Source of the DNA: Pseudomicrostroma phylloplanum
Lineage: Eukaryota > Basidiomycota > Exobasidiomycetes > Microstromatales
Direction: 5' to 3'
DNA length: 64,000 bases
NCBI GenBank assembly: GCA_039545275.1
Contig: BCHS01000001.1
Location: 1,194,853-1,258,852, forward strand
The position numbers and the translations under genes were made by a program. Below are positions 22,680 to 34,325 of this stretch, piece by piece. The notes under the pieces are model-generated. The model was not told the DNA's origin. It did no database searches and worked only from the letters and a program-made list of their open reading frames with translations. Each line of letters starts with the position of its first letter. Within the stretch, counting starts at the first letter, position 1.

Positions 22680-23914
22680 TCAGGCAACGCTCACATCCTC
22701 GCCCATTTCCTTTAGCTCCAGCACCTGCTCCACCTTTGCCTCTACCTGCTCCCACACCTCGTCGGCCGAGTCCCAGTCGGCGGAGATCTCGAGGATGTTA
22801 CCCCTGTTGCGGAAGTGCTTCACGATGGGGAGTACAGCGGAGGAGCTCTTGTCCCAGTCTTGCGAGGAAGAAGATTGGCCTGGTGGGATGATGGTGGTGG
22901 GACGTGTTGGGTTTCAGTGACAAGACCTTAGCGAACAGATGACGTTGCTCATCTCGACTCACCTGCGCGCTCCGCGTACTTCTCCTTGGGAAGATCAAAG
23001 TACAACACTACGAAGATGGGGCACGTCTCCTTCTCGATCTTCTGCGCCTCCTCGAGCGTAGCCGGGTACCCGTCCAGGACCAGCAGCGTCTCCTTCTCTC
23101 CATTCTTCTCCGCACGCTTCTGCACCTCTTTGTGCACCTGATCTACACTGCTGACTCCACTGATCACCTCAAATCCCTCGAAGCGTTTGGGGAGACGGGA
23201 GGCTTGGGTTGACTTTCCCGAGGAGCCCACACCGACGAGGCAGATGAGGGTCACCTGATCTAGGCCGTACGCCGGCTTAGCGCCTGCCTCTCCTGCTTGC
23301 TTCCCGCTCTTCTTCCCTTGCTGAGCTCCCTCGCAATGAATCGTGTCACGCAGCAGCGGAAAGACGATCATCCCGAAGCCGAGACCGAGACCGAGGGAGA
23401 TGGAGTAGACGATGCTGCACCATCCTCCCTTTGGCGGGGCATGCGCATTGAACTTGAGGTGCGGTCGCCAGGCTTTCGAAGAGCTCCCAGATGATGACGA
23501 AGAAGAGGAAGAGGACGATGCTGTAGACTTGTAGGAGCTGCGCGAGGGGGCCAACTGGCGGGCGGAGCCGCCCGGAAGAGTGAGAGAAGCAGAGGAGGAG
23601 GAAGACTTGACCACTCCGTGGTTCCGGATGACCGAGATCTTCGGAGGAGTCGATGCGGAGAAGCGCGTATGCGAGACCTTTGCGCCCCCAGCGCCTGCAC
23701 CTGCGCCAGCTGGGGATGTCGGCGCTCTGAGGATCGTTGTCGAAGAAGTCGAGGGAGTTGGGTAAGAGGAAGAGTAGGAGTAGAAGGACGAGGAGGACGC
23801 AGGTACACTACCCTCCCGCAGTGTCCTCCCGGTGCTGCCGCCTGCCAGACGAGCACTGCTCCCAGCGACGCCGACACTGGCGAAACGCGAAGCTGACGAT
23901 CGAGCAAAGGACAT
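22680..23914 (-). CDS. Membrane-anchored NMP-kinase-like (adenylate-kinase-fold) protein
   Basis: Exons 22963..23914 and 22680..22858 join in phase (G + AC) over a 104-nt intron, giving 376 residues. The start MSFARSSASRFASVG is presequence-like. A long Ser-rich region follows, then one hydrophobic span near residue 195 (IVYSISLGLGLGFGMIVFPLL). The C-terminal half is an NMP-kinase fold: P-loop VGVGSSGKST, LVLDGYPATLEEAQ, IFVVLYFDLPKEKYAERA and a final EISADWDSADEVWEQVEAKV helix. Typical adenylate and UMP/CMP kinases have DGFPR and a LID domain with paired Arg; here the Arg is Ala and the LID appears absent. It may be a weak or inactive kinase at a mitochondrial membrane. Location and activity are inference. 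Confidence 0.75.
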
Positions 23915-24239
23915 GATGCGAGCCTGCAAAGGATGGCAGAACAATGGAAGATATGCCCTGAGGATCAGAGATGGGATGAGAAGGGAGTCATGGTAGGACA
24001 AAGGTAGGCTCCCGATGAGGCAAGCAAAAAATTCGGCCGTGCGGGGAAGGCGAGGGGCGACGCGGGGAAATCGACGTCATCGGCCAGGAGTCGCTTGGCC
24101 CAAGCAGTCCGCAAAGGGGTCAGGCTGGCGGCAAGAAGCGTGGGACATGGGTATACAATTGAATAGGGTTCAGCAACACACGAGCGAAAGCCAAGCCAAG
24201 TGGAGAACATCACGATACTCTGTAGAGCGCATTCCTCCT
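23915..24239. other. Spacer between GPC1 and the kinase-like gene
   Basis: About 325 bases between two minus-strand genes. It should include the kinase-like gene's promoter and the GPC1 3' end. The frame of the kinase-like gene is open upstream to another Met at 24001, so a longer start cannot be excluded. No other feature was seen. Confidence 0.4.
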
Positions 24240-25906
24240 TCACACGTCCTTTTTGAGCTCTGCCGCCAAGTCGGTGCCTTCCAGTGCCTCTTCCCGCTCT
24301 GCCTCTTCGCTGCCTCGCCGACTGACAGGAGCGCTAGCAGCTGCCAAAGGAACAGCAGGTGTGGAGGCACCATTTGTAGTCACACCAGATGCCAGGCCAG
24401 AGCCGTGCTGGGCGTCTAGGGCGGAGCTGACTTCACGCGCCGCGTCCAGTTCGCGCTGAAGCGCTTGTAGCTCCTTTTCGAATCGGCGGCCCCACACTTC
24501 GACGTAGTATGACGCCTGAGGGAGCAAGTGTCGATGAATGTCAGTGGACTGCGTGTTACTGTTGTCGGAACTGGGTCTCTCGGTGACTCACTCCGTTCCA
24601 GACACTCATAGTCAAGATGAAGATGCTGCAAGACAAGGCATGGGAGACGTGAACGTTAGATACTGTATCGTAGATCTTCACCTCGATGCCCTGCATGTGC
24701 TCACAGAAAGACGGCCGAGGCCGTAGCAGAGCGATAGAAGAGCAAGGGTGCCGGCAGAGTGCACACGATGCTATATGTGAGCTGCAGCGCCATAAAGGCG
24801 GGTTCCCGCAGCGGAGCAGGCACTTTGCCAAGGAGATTGGCGACCGCACCTTTGCCCTTGCTGAGTGTCGAGTAGGAATTGATCCTCTCGCCCGATGCAA
24901 TCTTCTTTCCTTTTCCGATTCCAATGAAGATGTAGTAGACCCACTGCCAGACTGCATAGAAGACCAAGTTAAAGAGAAATGCAGTCCATCCGTTGAGTTT
25001 TGTGAGATCCTTCATAGCCGGATAGCGAGCTTCCGCATAATCACGTGGCATGAAATGGCGGATGGTGGTGAACACAAAGGGCGGATAGAGGTGGATGAAG
25101 GTTGACGTGACCTTCTCGATAGAGTGAAAAACGAGGCTATTCCGCCAAGTCACTACGCTCCAAGCCAGTGGGCCGTGGGCTGCGCAGTAAACGACGGTGA
25201 AGAGGAAGGGCGAGTCCGGTACGATCCATAGATAGGTGAGGACGGCCACGTTTGCAGCGTAGCAGAAGTCGAACAGAAAGTAGTGCCACTTGAGCCGTGT
25301 GTAGCTATAGATGCGTAGTGGTAGGAAAAGTGAGCACTGGAGGGTGTACACGAACGGTACCCACTCCGGTCGGAAGGCGAAGATGAGGGAGCTAGCAACG
25401 AGGTTCATGACCCCGATCAGGAAGGAGACCTTGTCTCGTAGCCGGACGGTCTTTGCGTCTGTCCATCGCGTCTGGAGTCGATCAACTCGGTCTGACACCT
25501 GTCGTCATCAAGAGGGGTAGTAGACGCAGTCAGCACGTGCTGTACAAGTCAATGAAACACGACAGTACTTTCTGCTCACCTTGCTGCGCAGCCGCTTCAA
25601 TTCTTTTTCCATACTCTTGATCTCCTGTTTGCTCCTTGCTCGCTTCACCAGGTCCTCTCTTCTCAGCCTCGCCCGTACCTTCACATCGTTTACGTACGGC
25701 CGCACTCTGCGCTCGGCCCAGTCGAGCCGCGGATTGACATACGTCTCGAGGAGATCCGCGAGAGGCATCCCGGAGGGGGCAGATAGCAGGAGATCGGGCC
25801 CGTCAAGGACCTCTGCTGAAGAGTAGGCAGAGCCATAGCTGTTGGCTCGACTGAGCGTCGGCGGCGTGGGCCGATAAGACCCAGACGAGGATGACTCTGC
25901 ACTCAT
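24240..25906 (-). CDS. GPC1: Glycerophosphocholine acyltransferase (DUF2838)
   Basis: Four exons, 25580..25906, 24705..25498, 24592..24625 and 24240..24515, all in phase, give 476 residues. Introns are 81, 79 and 76 nt. After a Ser-rich N-terminus and a basic coiled region (KSMEKELKRLRSK) comes the multi-pass domain: DKVSFLIGVMNL, RIYSYTRLKWHYFLFDFCYA, PLAWSVVTWRNSLVFHS and FTTIRHF, the DUF2838 hallmarks. The domain ends IFILTMSVWNGASYYVEVWG, which exists only if the 34-nt third exon is included. Gpc1 acylates glycerophosphocholine with acyl-CoA to give lysophosphatidylcholine at internal membranes. The C-terminal 60 residues are Ala/Glu-rich and variable. The start shares a 277-bp region with TRS130. 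Confidence 0.92.
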
Positions 25907-26183
25907 GGCGAGTACGAGGTTGACGGAGGACGAGGTCAGGGGCAGGATGGCAGGATGGAATGTTGCTCTCGATGCAGCCGGCGTGATCAAGAGTGGAGAG
26001 GAGCTGCTGCAGCCTTTGACTTCCCGCGCGTGTCGGGGCCACCCACTTCCGTCTGGCGATGGTGATGGTCTCGGTCTCTGTCGGTAGACGACGACAACGA
26101 CCGCATACTTGGCTACCAACGACGCTCGAGGGTGGCTCGATGAGACTATCACAGTCCTCTCCTTCCCTCCTCTCCCCCCACTG

Positions 26184-29100
26184 ATGGCTTCGACCTCTTC
26201 ATCAGCTGCCTCGAGCAGCGTGGGCGTCACCTACACCTCGTCGGCCGACTTTGTGGACTCGCCCCTGTGCTCCCACTTCCTAGCCTCCCTTTCCAGTCAG
26301 CTACCGCTGCGGAACGTGCCGTATGCCAGCAGCAGCGCTAGTGCAGTCAGCTCCAGCACGATCACAAGTCTCAATGTGCGGCTAGATCCGTTTGCAGACT
26401 ACCTGCTTAAAGCCAAGCACAAGCCTGAAACTAGACACCTGGTTCAAGCCAATCTTCTCGAGAGGCCCTTCGTCCACATCTTCATCGTAGCCACAACCGA
26501 CAGTGATGCTTATCGGACTCATATTCGGTCAGAGATCAGGTCCTGGCTCAATGCGCTCAAAGACACGCCCAGCTTGAGTGCCGTCTCCAAGAGCAGCAAT
26601 GCAACAGAGGAAGGGACCCATGTGGGCAAGGACAAGGATGAGGATGGGATGCCTGAGTACCTGATCGTCTATGTGACGCCGCCTGCTGGGTACGTGCCAC
26701 CGGCACCCGGCAGATCAGCATCTCCAGGGTACTTTGCTTCCCCAGCAGCGACTGCCTCGCCGGTCGGAACTCCGGGACCCCCAAAAAGTCCTGAGACTGC
26801 CGCCCCTGCCCCCAAGACTGGCATGGGAAGGTTTCTGAGCTCGGCCAGTGGTACTTCGAGTAAAGACGCCACTGGAGGGGTCCTGGAGAAGTTGCGGACC
26901 GACTTTGGAGGAGGCAAGAAGGCGGAGAGGTGCGTCTCGCTGAAGACGATGCTTTACGATTGATCCTCATACTGAGCTCTGACCAAAATGAGCCTCTCTT
27001 CCCTTGCAGGCTCATTCATATCTCTCGACTACCACCTCCTTCAACGTCCGGCGGGCCTACAAGTCAATCGACAGACCCGACGATATTTTCGGAGTTGCTG
27101 ACGTCCCTCAAGTCTGCCGTCTCCGCCGTGCTTGCCGCCTCTGTGAAGGGGCAGCAAGAAGAGAGTACCAAACTCAAGTCACTGAGGAAGGTACGAGGAT
27201 GGAATCCGGTGGGAGTCTTTGGCAAGCTCGAATGCCTAGGCAACACCTTCGAGAGCGTCGGCCTCTTCGACGAGGCCTTGTACTGCTTCGAGGAGCTTGA
27301 CTTGCTGTATAAGGACTGCTTGCGGGAAGGAGAGCTCACCTTCTTTCCCTCGATCACTCCGACGTCACTGAGCCAAGGTGAGGACTCGCAATCTATCCTG
27401 CTACCGACTGCAAAGCCGTATCGGGAGATGATTCTCCACAACGGCGCTAGTCTCTGGGACCTCAAAGTATACTTGCTCTCGCGGCGTCTGACTTTACTCA
27501 GCAAAACTGGTCGCGGGCTAGCCATCATGAAGGAGACCATCCACTGGATCGCCGAGATTACTCTGCTGGTGAAAGACGAGGACCTCCCCCCTCACTGCCT
27601 CTCAGCTTTCATCTTCTCAGTCTGCCTGGATATTCTACATCACTGCATGCTCCTATTTCTGTCGCCCTCAGGCGTGCTCGCAACACCTACCCCTCCCACC
27701 TCGATAGACGGAGCATTGACCTACTCTCAAGACAAATTCGACCAACTGCCCGTGTCCTTCCACTCGGCAAGTTCAGATCTGCTGCTACTCGCGGTGCGGC
27801 AGTTGGAAAAGATTGGCACTAGGTTTGGGTATCTGGCCCCGGTTCAACCTTTCGTCGAGGGTGTTGAGCTTCAAACCCTCTCCAAGACACGGGAGATGAC
27901 GGGTATAACCAAGCCAGAGCTGATAGCGGCCGTTGAAGACGAAGCCCACTTTGATGCCTTCTATACCAAGACGGCAGAGCGGACATTACAGGGACTCATC
28001 AAGGGCAATCGTGAGAGGCAACGGAGAGACTTGAGGGCCAGGCTTGTTGGCCTGCACATGTGAGTCCAAACCCCTGCTGACCCTGTCTGACAAGGTATGC
28101 TGACAGCATCCCCTTCCTTCGACGATAGGCAACGCGGCAAATTCGAGGAATCGCATCGCATGTATACCATTCTCCTCGAGGAACATGCAGAGCACAGTGG
28201 CAAGTGGAATAGTCTCGAGCGGATACTGCTTCAGAGGCAACTTGAATGCCACTCCAAGCTTGGCATGCCGAAGAGTAGACAGTGGGTCGCCGCTGTCGTC
28301 AGTCTGTTACGGTGTATGCCAGCCAATCCGACTCGTCCTGGGGAGGACCACACAGCCAAGGGAATCGATACTTCCGACCCGTGGAGTAGCGAGTCTGCTT
28401 TGTTCGAGATGCTAAGAGCAGCATCCCTCTCCTTTGAGAAGGAGGTCCCCGTCTCGGGCTTTGCAAAGCTATCTGTCGTACCTGCCAACCACCAAGCGAT
28501 CAATCTGGACCGCCAGGATGGGGCTACACTCGCTGTCGCCGTCTTTTCCTCGCTCCGGTGCGACCTTGCCGTCGAAGACGTCAGATTGTGCCTGAGTGGA
28601 GGCAAATCACACAGGGATCAGTTCTGGTTAACCAGCGGCAAGACGACCATCCGCCCCGGGCGCAACGAGATCTTGCTCCGGACATTCTCATATGCTCCTG
28701 GCCGGTATGTCGTCGATGTCAGCCAGATACGCTTTGGACGCATCGTATATCAATATGTTGCACCGAAGAACCTCGCTGCCAATGGTGCCATCTTGTCCTC
28801 GTCCTCGTCTTCGGCTTCGGGCGTGGCTGATCCGATGGTCATCACGATACCGCAAGATGGTCAGGCGATTGATGCGCTTCTCGAACAGCCGAGAAGGATC
28901 GCTTTGGACCAACCACGATGCGCAGACCTGATTATCAAGACCGGGAGGAACACTCTAGAGAAAGCAGTGATACGTCTGACTCACCTCGCAGACGGCAGAC
29001 CCTTCATGGGTTTTGGGGCCGGCGATGTCTTGGATGATGACCCTGACATCGACATTGAGTCAACCGAAGACGGCCTCGGCATAGAGCTGAGAAACATCAG

Positions 29101-30763
29101 AGCCGAACAAGTACTCACGCTGCGCTTTCCTCTCGATGAGACGCCCCCTTCTGATGGCTCTGCAATGCCTCTTGTCGTCGACTTTGAGTACCTCAATCCC
29201 CCAGTGAAGTCGGATGACCCAAGACAGATCCAGCCAAAGCGCAGTTTCCGCAAACGTCTCGACTTGCACACTGCTCTTCCCCTCGGTGTCAATGTGCAAG
29301 ACTTCTTCAAGCACGGCTCCCTGCTGAGCAAGTTTTCGATCAGTACCGGTAGCGCCGGCACGCTGAGGTTGAGAGAGGCGTCATTGCGTCATGCGGATGA
29401 GGAAGAGAGAGCAGGCGAGGATGGATACAAGATCATTGTCCCGGGAGGCATTCGGCCGACAGTCATCACGCCGAGGCAGCCGGCCGCATACGTCTTCAAG
29501 CTGAAACGTGGTCGTGGTCAGAAGAGCAATCAAGTCAATGGAGCACCAGCGATTGGAAATCTGAGGCTGAGGCTGACCTACAGAACTCTACACGAGGACG
29601 CGAGAATGCTGATCCTACGCATTCTGCGGAAAGTCGTCTCAGCTTCAACCTCGAGTCCTCTACCGGCAGGGATTCACCCACTCCTGGAGCAAGCCATCAC
29701 GGGTATGATCGACGATCGGATAGACATTCCAGTCTACGCGCTCACCGGGTCCATACGCCTCGTGCAGCCGGCCGATGTCAAGACGTGGTACGGCCTGTGC
29801 GAGAGCTGGGGTCTTCTTCGGTCTTCTGCCACAGCTAAGCAGGTCGTCGCAATCGTACAGCAAACGATCAAGGAGGCAACACTCTGTGGGCCAGAGGACG
29901 TGATGGCGGAAGATGGTGACGAGGGTGTAGAGACGAATTGGCGTGTGCTTGAGATCCCCGTCGAGGTGCCGAGGATGGACATTGTCAATCGCGTTACGCT
30001 CAAGCTAGATGAGAGCCCGTCGTCGACGCCGCACGTGGTGGGCAAGCCAATCGGGGTCACCATCTCCATCAAGAGCACATTTGATTGGGGGAGTCGTTCA
30101 GCAAGTGACGATGCTAGCACATCCGTGCAGGGCAGCGGCGCGCCAGTCTCTCCCTCTGCAAGCCTTGCGCCAGCCAGTCTTGGGGTCAAGGGCAAAGGCG
30201 CACCCTCAGCAGCGGCCTCCTCCGTAGGCGACTACGAGACCGACGCAGGCTCCGTCTTCCAGGACGCCGCATCGGACGTCACTGCTACTGGCGAGGGCAA
30301 GTCCAATGCCCACTTGTCGGCGAATGGAGGAGATCGCAAGGCCTCGCAGCGGATGTGCTACGAGGTGCAAGCCGACTTTGAGAATTGGCTCGTGAGCGGC
30401 GACAAGCGATCAGTATGGGACGTGGAAACGCCCGCGACGGGCACGTCCACGTCTGCTGCTGCTGCGCGGAAGAAGGAGGATGATCAGCAGTTCAGAGTCA
30501 CCTTGATCCCGCTCAGGTCAGGCTCGCTGACGATGCCCACTGTAGCCGTCTGGCCTCTGCCTGCAGGTCCACAAGCCATCTCTTCCTCCTTTGCCCATCG
30601 CTTGCCCGGCGGTCAGTATGACGGTGAAGCGGAGGCGGATCGAGAGGCAAGTCCTCGCTTGCCTAGCTGCGAGACGTACGTGGCGAATGTGGCCCAGAGG
30701 GTGGAGGTGTACCCCAGCGTGGGCAGGGGAGGAGGGGAGACGTTCTGGGTGCCGGAGGGGTGA
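26184..30763 (+). CDS. TRS130: TRAPPII complex subunit Trs130 (TRAPPC10)
   Basis: Three exons, 26184..26929, 27010..28059 and 28129..30763, give 1476 residues; introns are 80 and 69 nt and all joins are in phase. N-terminal signs of the family are RSEIRSWLNALKD, EYLIVYVTPP and VLEKLRTDFGGGKKAERLIH. The conserved central part reads VRGWNPVGVFGKLECLGNTF, LFDEALYCFEELDLLYKDCL and LWDLKVYLLSRRLTLL, matching the TRAPPC10 pattern of WNF.TFF..KE and ALVQYDELE. The C-terminal half has beta-rich segments and Ser/Ala-rich linkers. Trs130 helps TRAPPII act as exchange factor for Rab11-type GTPases at the late Golgi. Trs120 was considered, but the ALxxYxELxxL block fits Trs130. Confidence 0.88.
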
Positions 30764-30901
30764 GGGAGCTGGGCAGTAGCGTTGCCATTTATTCATGAGA
30801 TCAGAACTTCTGCTTGAACAGTTCGCATTTGTGTGTGATCGAACGCAATGTATATGAGACCAGTATCAATATCGTGACCTATAGGACGCTACATGTCCTG
30901 C

Positions 30902-31343
30902 TCAGTTGTCTACCAGGCGACCGACGATGTTGTACCTCTTGGTATAGTAAGCGACCTGTAGAGGAATCCCAAGGCGTCAGTCTCCCTCCACCCCTAGTCG
31001 ACCAATGCACAGCTCTCTGCTGCCCCCCTCTCTGCCCATGCCCACTCACCCAATCATCCAAAACCTTCAAGTGCTTCTCATCCAAGTCGGAGAAATCCGC
31101 AACCGCGTCCTCGGGCTTGAGACTGCTCAATCCCAAACCTTTACTCCCATCTTTCCCAGCAAAGATGTGGTAGCCTTTTCCTGGGAGGTACATTTCTCGC
31201 TTGGCGGAAACGTCGAAGATTTGACCCTTTATGCACACGTACACGGGCTTGGCGTCGTCGGAGCCGTCGTACTGGGCGAGCTCACTGGAGGTAAAAGGGT
31301 CGTCCTTTGGTGGGTGGGTGGGGGCGGTGGTGGGTTGCATCAT
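30902..31343 (-). CDS. DAP1: Dap1-like cytochrome b5-fold haem protein (MAPR family)
   Basis: Exons 31050..31343 and 30902..30955 join in phase 0 over a 94-nt intron, giving 115 residues. It shows the MAPR pattern: FTSSELAQYDG, VYVCIKGQIFDVS, the haem-binding Tyr block MYLPGKGYHIFAGKDGSKGL and a final LDDWVAYYTKRYNIVGRL helix, the last from the small second exon. There is no N-terminal membrane span, unlike human PGRMC1, so it resembles yeast Dap1. Dap1 binds haem and supports sterol 14-demethylase. The start at the first of two adjacent Met codons (31343) leaves a short Pro-rich tail. The stop is 138 bp from the TRS130 stop. Confidence 0.92.
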
Positions 31344-31719
31344 CTTGGGTGGTGGTGGTGGTACGAGGGTGTCGCGTGTGTGTGTGTGTGTTTGTGGTGG
31401 TGATGGTGATGGGTACGATGGATGGTATGGACGACTACGACGATGGACGATGATTGACAATCCTTTGCTCATCTCCCCTGCGACGACGGCCTTTGCGGGT
31501 GGCTTGCCCTCGTCTCGCTGGGGCCACCTCGAACGCGTCCTTCTGAGTGCCCGCACGACTTCCCTTGCTTCCGCGCCGTTGGTCGAGGTAGACAACACGT
31601 ACCACTCACTACCACTGCTGCGATACCTTCTTGCTGTTGCGAGGTCACATGGAACAGGCTGAGTAGTACATCACTCTTCCATACGGACACGCTCGTAGGG
31701 AGAGCGCACCGCAGCAGCC
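31344..31719. promoter_or_regulatory. Divergent upstream region of DAP1 and ALG7 with a GT tract
   Basis: 376 bp separate the two start codons. A perfect GT repeat lies at 31375-31391, so the DAP1 transcript would carry a CA/CCA-rich leader. No known operator was recognised. Confidence 0.5.
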
Positions 31720-33710
31720 ATGGCCTCGCGTGCAGCTCCCACCGCCTCGCTCCTCTCGAGCCTGTCCGCCTCCCTCCTAGTACCCCTGTCCCTCTCCCTC
31801 CTGGCTCTCCCCGCCCTCTTCCGCCTGCACTGGCTCCCTCTCAACGTCATTCCTTCAAGTCATGCTCTGCTACACTTCGACGAGACGCTACAGGGACTGC
31901 TGCCCACAGTTGGCTTCGCGATCCTCACCTTCTTTGGTACGCTCGTTGTAGTTGGCGCTTGCAGGGAGACGTTCCAGCAGAGGGGCTTCTCGGGGAGGGA
32001 TTTGCTCAAGCCGGAATCGACGCACAAGGTGTGAGTACACACGCGGGTACATCAAAGCCTCTCTGTATGTGCAGTGAGACAAGTGAAGCTGAGATCACCT
32101 CTCCTGTCCTTGACCCCTCCAGCCCAGAGTCGCAGGGCCTCCCAGCATGCTGCGTATACCTCCTGGCGCTCTTCTGCTTCATCCCCTTCAGGTACTACCT
32201 GGGCTCAGAGGGCAAGGAGCAGTCACCGCAGACGATCAGTGACAATGGAGGCTGGTCGGGAGATATGACCGGACGCCAAGGGTTCCCGCATCACGAGGTG
32301 AGTAGGAGGGAAGCAGTAAGGAGCTAGCCATGCCAAGCGACCTGACCTTACTTTGCGCCAACTGGATTTCCTCCGACATAGCTTGCGACCTATCTCTCTG
32401 CGCTGCTATCTCTACTGAGCTCTCTCATCCTGGGATTCTGCGACGACGTCTTCGATATCCGCTGGCGCTTCAAGATGCCCATCCCCATCATCTCCTCCAT
32501 CCCTATGCTCCTAGTCTACTACGCCGGCAGGGGAGGCACAGGTCTCGTCGTCCCCGGCTGGCCAGGCTGGCTGCGCTCCGCCGTCGGCTCTCGGGTGGTG
32601 GATCTGGGCCTTTTCTACTACGTCTACATGGCGCTCCTGTCGGTCTTTTGCACCCACTCCATCAACATCCTCGCAGGCATCAATGGTGTCGAAGTGGGCC
32701 AGGCCCTGATCATCGCCTTTAGCCTGTGTCTGAACGACGCCCTCTACCTGCCCTTCACATCTGCACTCCTCTCCAAAGAGAAGACTTCGGACATCTACTG
32801 GCTTTCCAACGTCAATCCAATCCAGAACGAGCTAGTAGGTCGACACCTCTTCTCCCTCAGTCTCATGTTGCCCCTCGTAGGAACCTGCGCCGGTCTACTA
32901 GCATGGAATCGTCACCCCTCCCTCGTCTTCGTAGGCGACACCTTCTGCTACTTTGCAGGCCAAGCCCTCGCATGTGCTGGAGTGCTGGGACACTTTTCAA
33001 AAACCCTCCTCCTCTTCTTCCTTCCGCAGGTGTTCAACTTTCTATTGAGCTGCCCGCAGCTCTTTGGATTTGTGCCTTGCCCGAGACATCGTGTACCCGG
33101 CGTGCATAGGGAGACGATGGGTCTTTTCCCTTCGGTGGCGGTCTTCTCAAAGAAGAAGAGGATAGGCACGCTAGGGACGGGGATGCTGCTTATCCTCGAG
33201 GCGCTGAGGCTCGTGGAGCTGTACAGAGAGGGGGAGATGCAAGCCTTCGAGGCGCGCTTGGCGCACAAGGACACTGGAGACCAGCACGGACGGGAACAAG
33301 AAGAGGAGCAAGAGCAGAGACGGAGAAGGGGGAAAGGGGAAGATAGTCGTCGTATCGTGGGCACAACCAACCTCACGCTCCTCAACTCCCTCTTGGTGCT
33401 CAAGGGCTCCCGTACACCGCTCGAGCACGTACTAAACGAATTGCGCAAAGCCGATATCGTCTCTGATCCCTCCTCCTCCTCCTCCTCCTCCTCAACAAGT
33501 CAGGTCGTCCTCCTCGAAATCCCTTCGCCCTCCTCCGCTCAACCTGCATCTGCATCTGCATCTGTATCTGTAGCAGGAGCACAATCCGTGCACGTGCATG
33601 TAGACGAACCTCGGCTATGGAGACTGGCCATGGGTACACAGCTCCTGGGGAGCGCAATTGCCTTTGCTGTGCGGTACTGGGCTGCTGCCATTGTCTTCCC
33701 GGATCAATGA
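31720..33710 (+). CDS. ALG7: UDP-GlcNAc:dolichyl-phosphate GlcNAc-1-phosphotransferase
   Basis: Exons 31720..32030, 32075..32297 and 32382..33710 join in phase, giving 620 residues; introns are 44 and 84 nt, the first the shortest in the window. It makes dolichyl-PP-GlcNAc, the first step of N-glycan precursor assembly in the ER membrane, and is the tunicamycin target. Family signs are LILGFCDDVFDIRWRFKMPI (the catalytic DD), CTHSINILAGINGVEVGQAL, VGDTFCYFAGQ and FLLSCPQLFGFVPCPRHRVP. About ten hydrophobic spans are present. It is about 150-170 residues longer than yeast Alg7. The extra lies in a charged loop (REQEEEQEQRRRRGKGED) and a polyserine stretch coded by a TCC repeat at 33468-33492, ahead of a last span (LLGSAIAFAVRYWAAAIVF). 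Confidence 0.93.
33468..33492 (+). repeat. TCC trinucleotide repeat coding polyserine in ALG7
   Basis: Eight near-perfect TCC units lie inside the ALG7 coding exon and code for serine in a loop near the C-terminus. The repeat keeps frame, so length variants would only change the loop. Confidence 0.75.
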
Positions 33711-34325
33711 CGTGGAGGTTTCCACAACCAAGAGAGGCGGGTGAGGAGGGAAGAGGGAGAGGGAGAGCGAAGTTGGAGCGAGCGGTGAGAGGGGGACGTC
33801 GAAAAAAGGAGGCAGCGGGGGAAAGGCTATGCGCTGGGGTGGTAGTGGAAGTGCAAGTGATCGAGGGGCCTGGGGTGAGAAGGAAGCAAGTACGGCTAGA
33901 CTTCACACGCTCGATACAGTATAGAAGATCTTCGTCAGCACAAAGGCCCTCCCCTTGCACCTTCTTCTCCTCGTCTCTGTGTTTTGTTGCTCGGTCACGC
34001 GAAGCTTCAAGTCGAAGAGAGTCGGTACTGTCTATCTGTGGCTTGATTGTTGAATTGACTGAATGGATCGATGAGTAGGGCTCGACGCTCGCTCGCAAGC
34101 GGTGCAGTGCGATGCTGAGAAGGAGGGATAGCAGAGTACGGCATAGCACGGCATCGCATCGCATCGCATTTGCGCTCGGGCAGCTAGCTACCTCTCCTCC
34201 CGTTCTCCCTTCCTCGTACAGCTCTCTTCACTCATTCGTCCGGAGGTCCCTACATCTTCGTCTTTTTGAATCCGCATCGTGTTCCGCTTCCAGAACCGCC
34301 TCGCCTTGCCTCGCCTCAGCCAATC
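33711..34325. other. Tail-to-tail spacer between ALG7 and the GYF gene
   Basis: About 615 bases with purine-rich GAGGG stretches near 33730-33790 and a CATCG repeat near 34150-34168. The longer open frames are Arg/Ser-rich readings of these repeats. No gene or RNA was recognised. Confidence 0.4.

Noticed and set aside
26184..30763. TRS130 gene as Trs120 (TRAPPC9)
   Set aside because: The RGWNPVGVF...ALYCFEELDLLY region fits the TRAPPC10/Trs130 pattern better.
31375..31391. GT tract as a telomere-like or origin element
   Set aside because: It is a plain dinucleotide microsatellite in a leader; no other origin or telomere features are present.
33400..34164. A 254-codon minus-strand open frame between ALG7 and the GYF gene
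   Set aside because: It overlaps the ALG7 3' coding end antisense and consists of Arg/Ser/Gln simple sequence.
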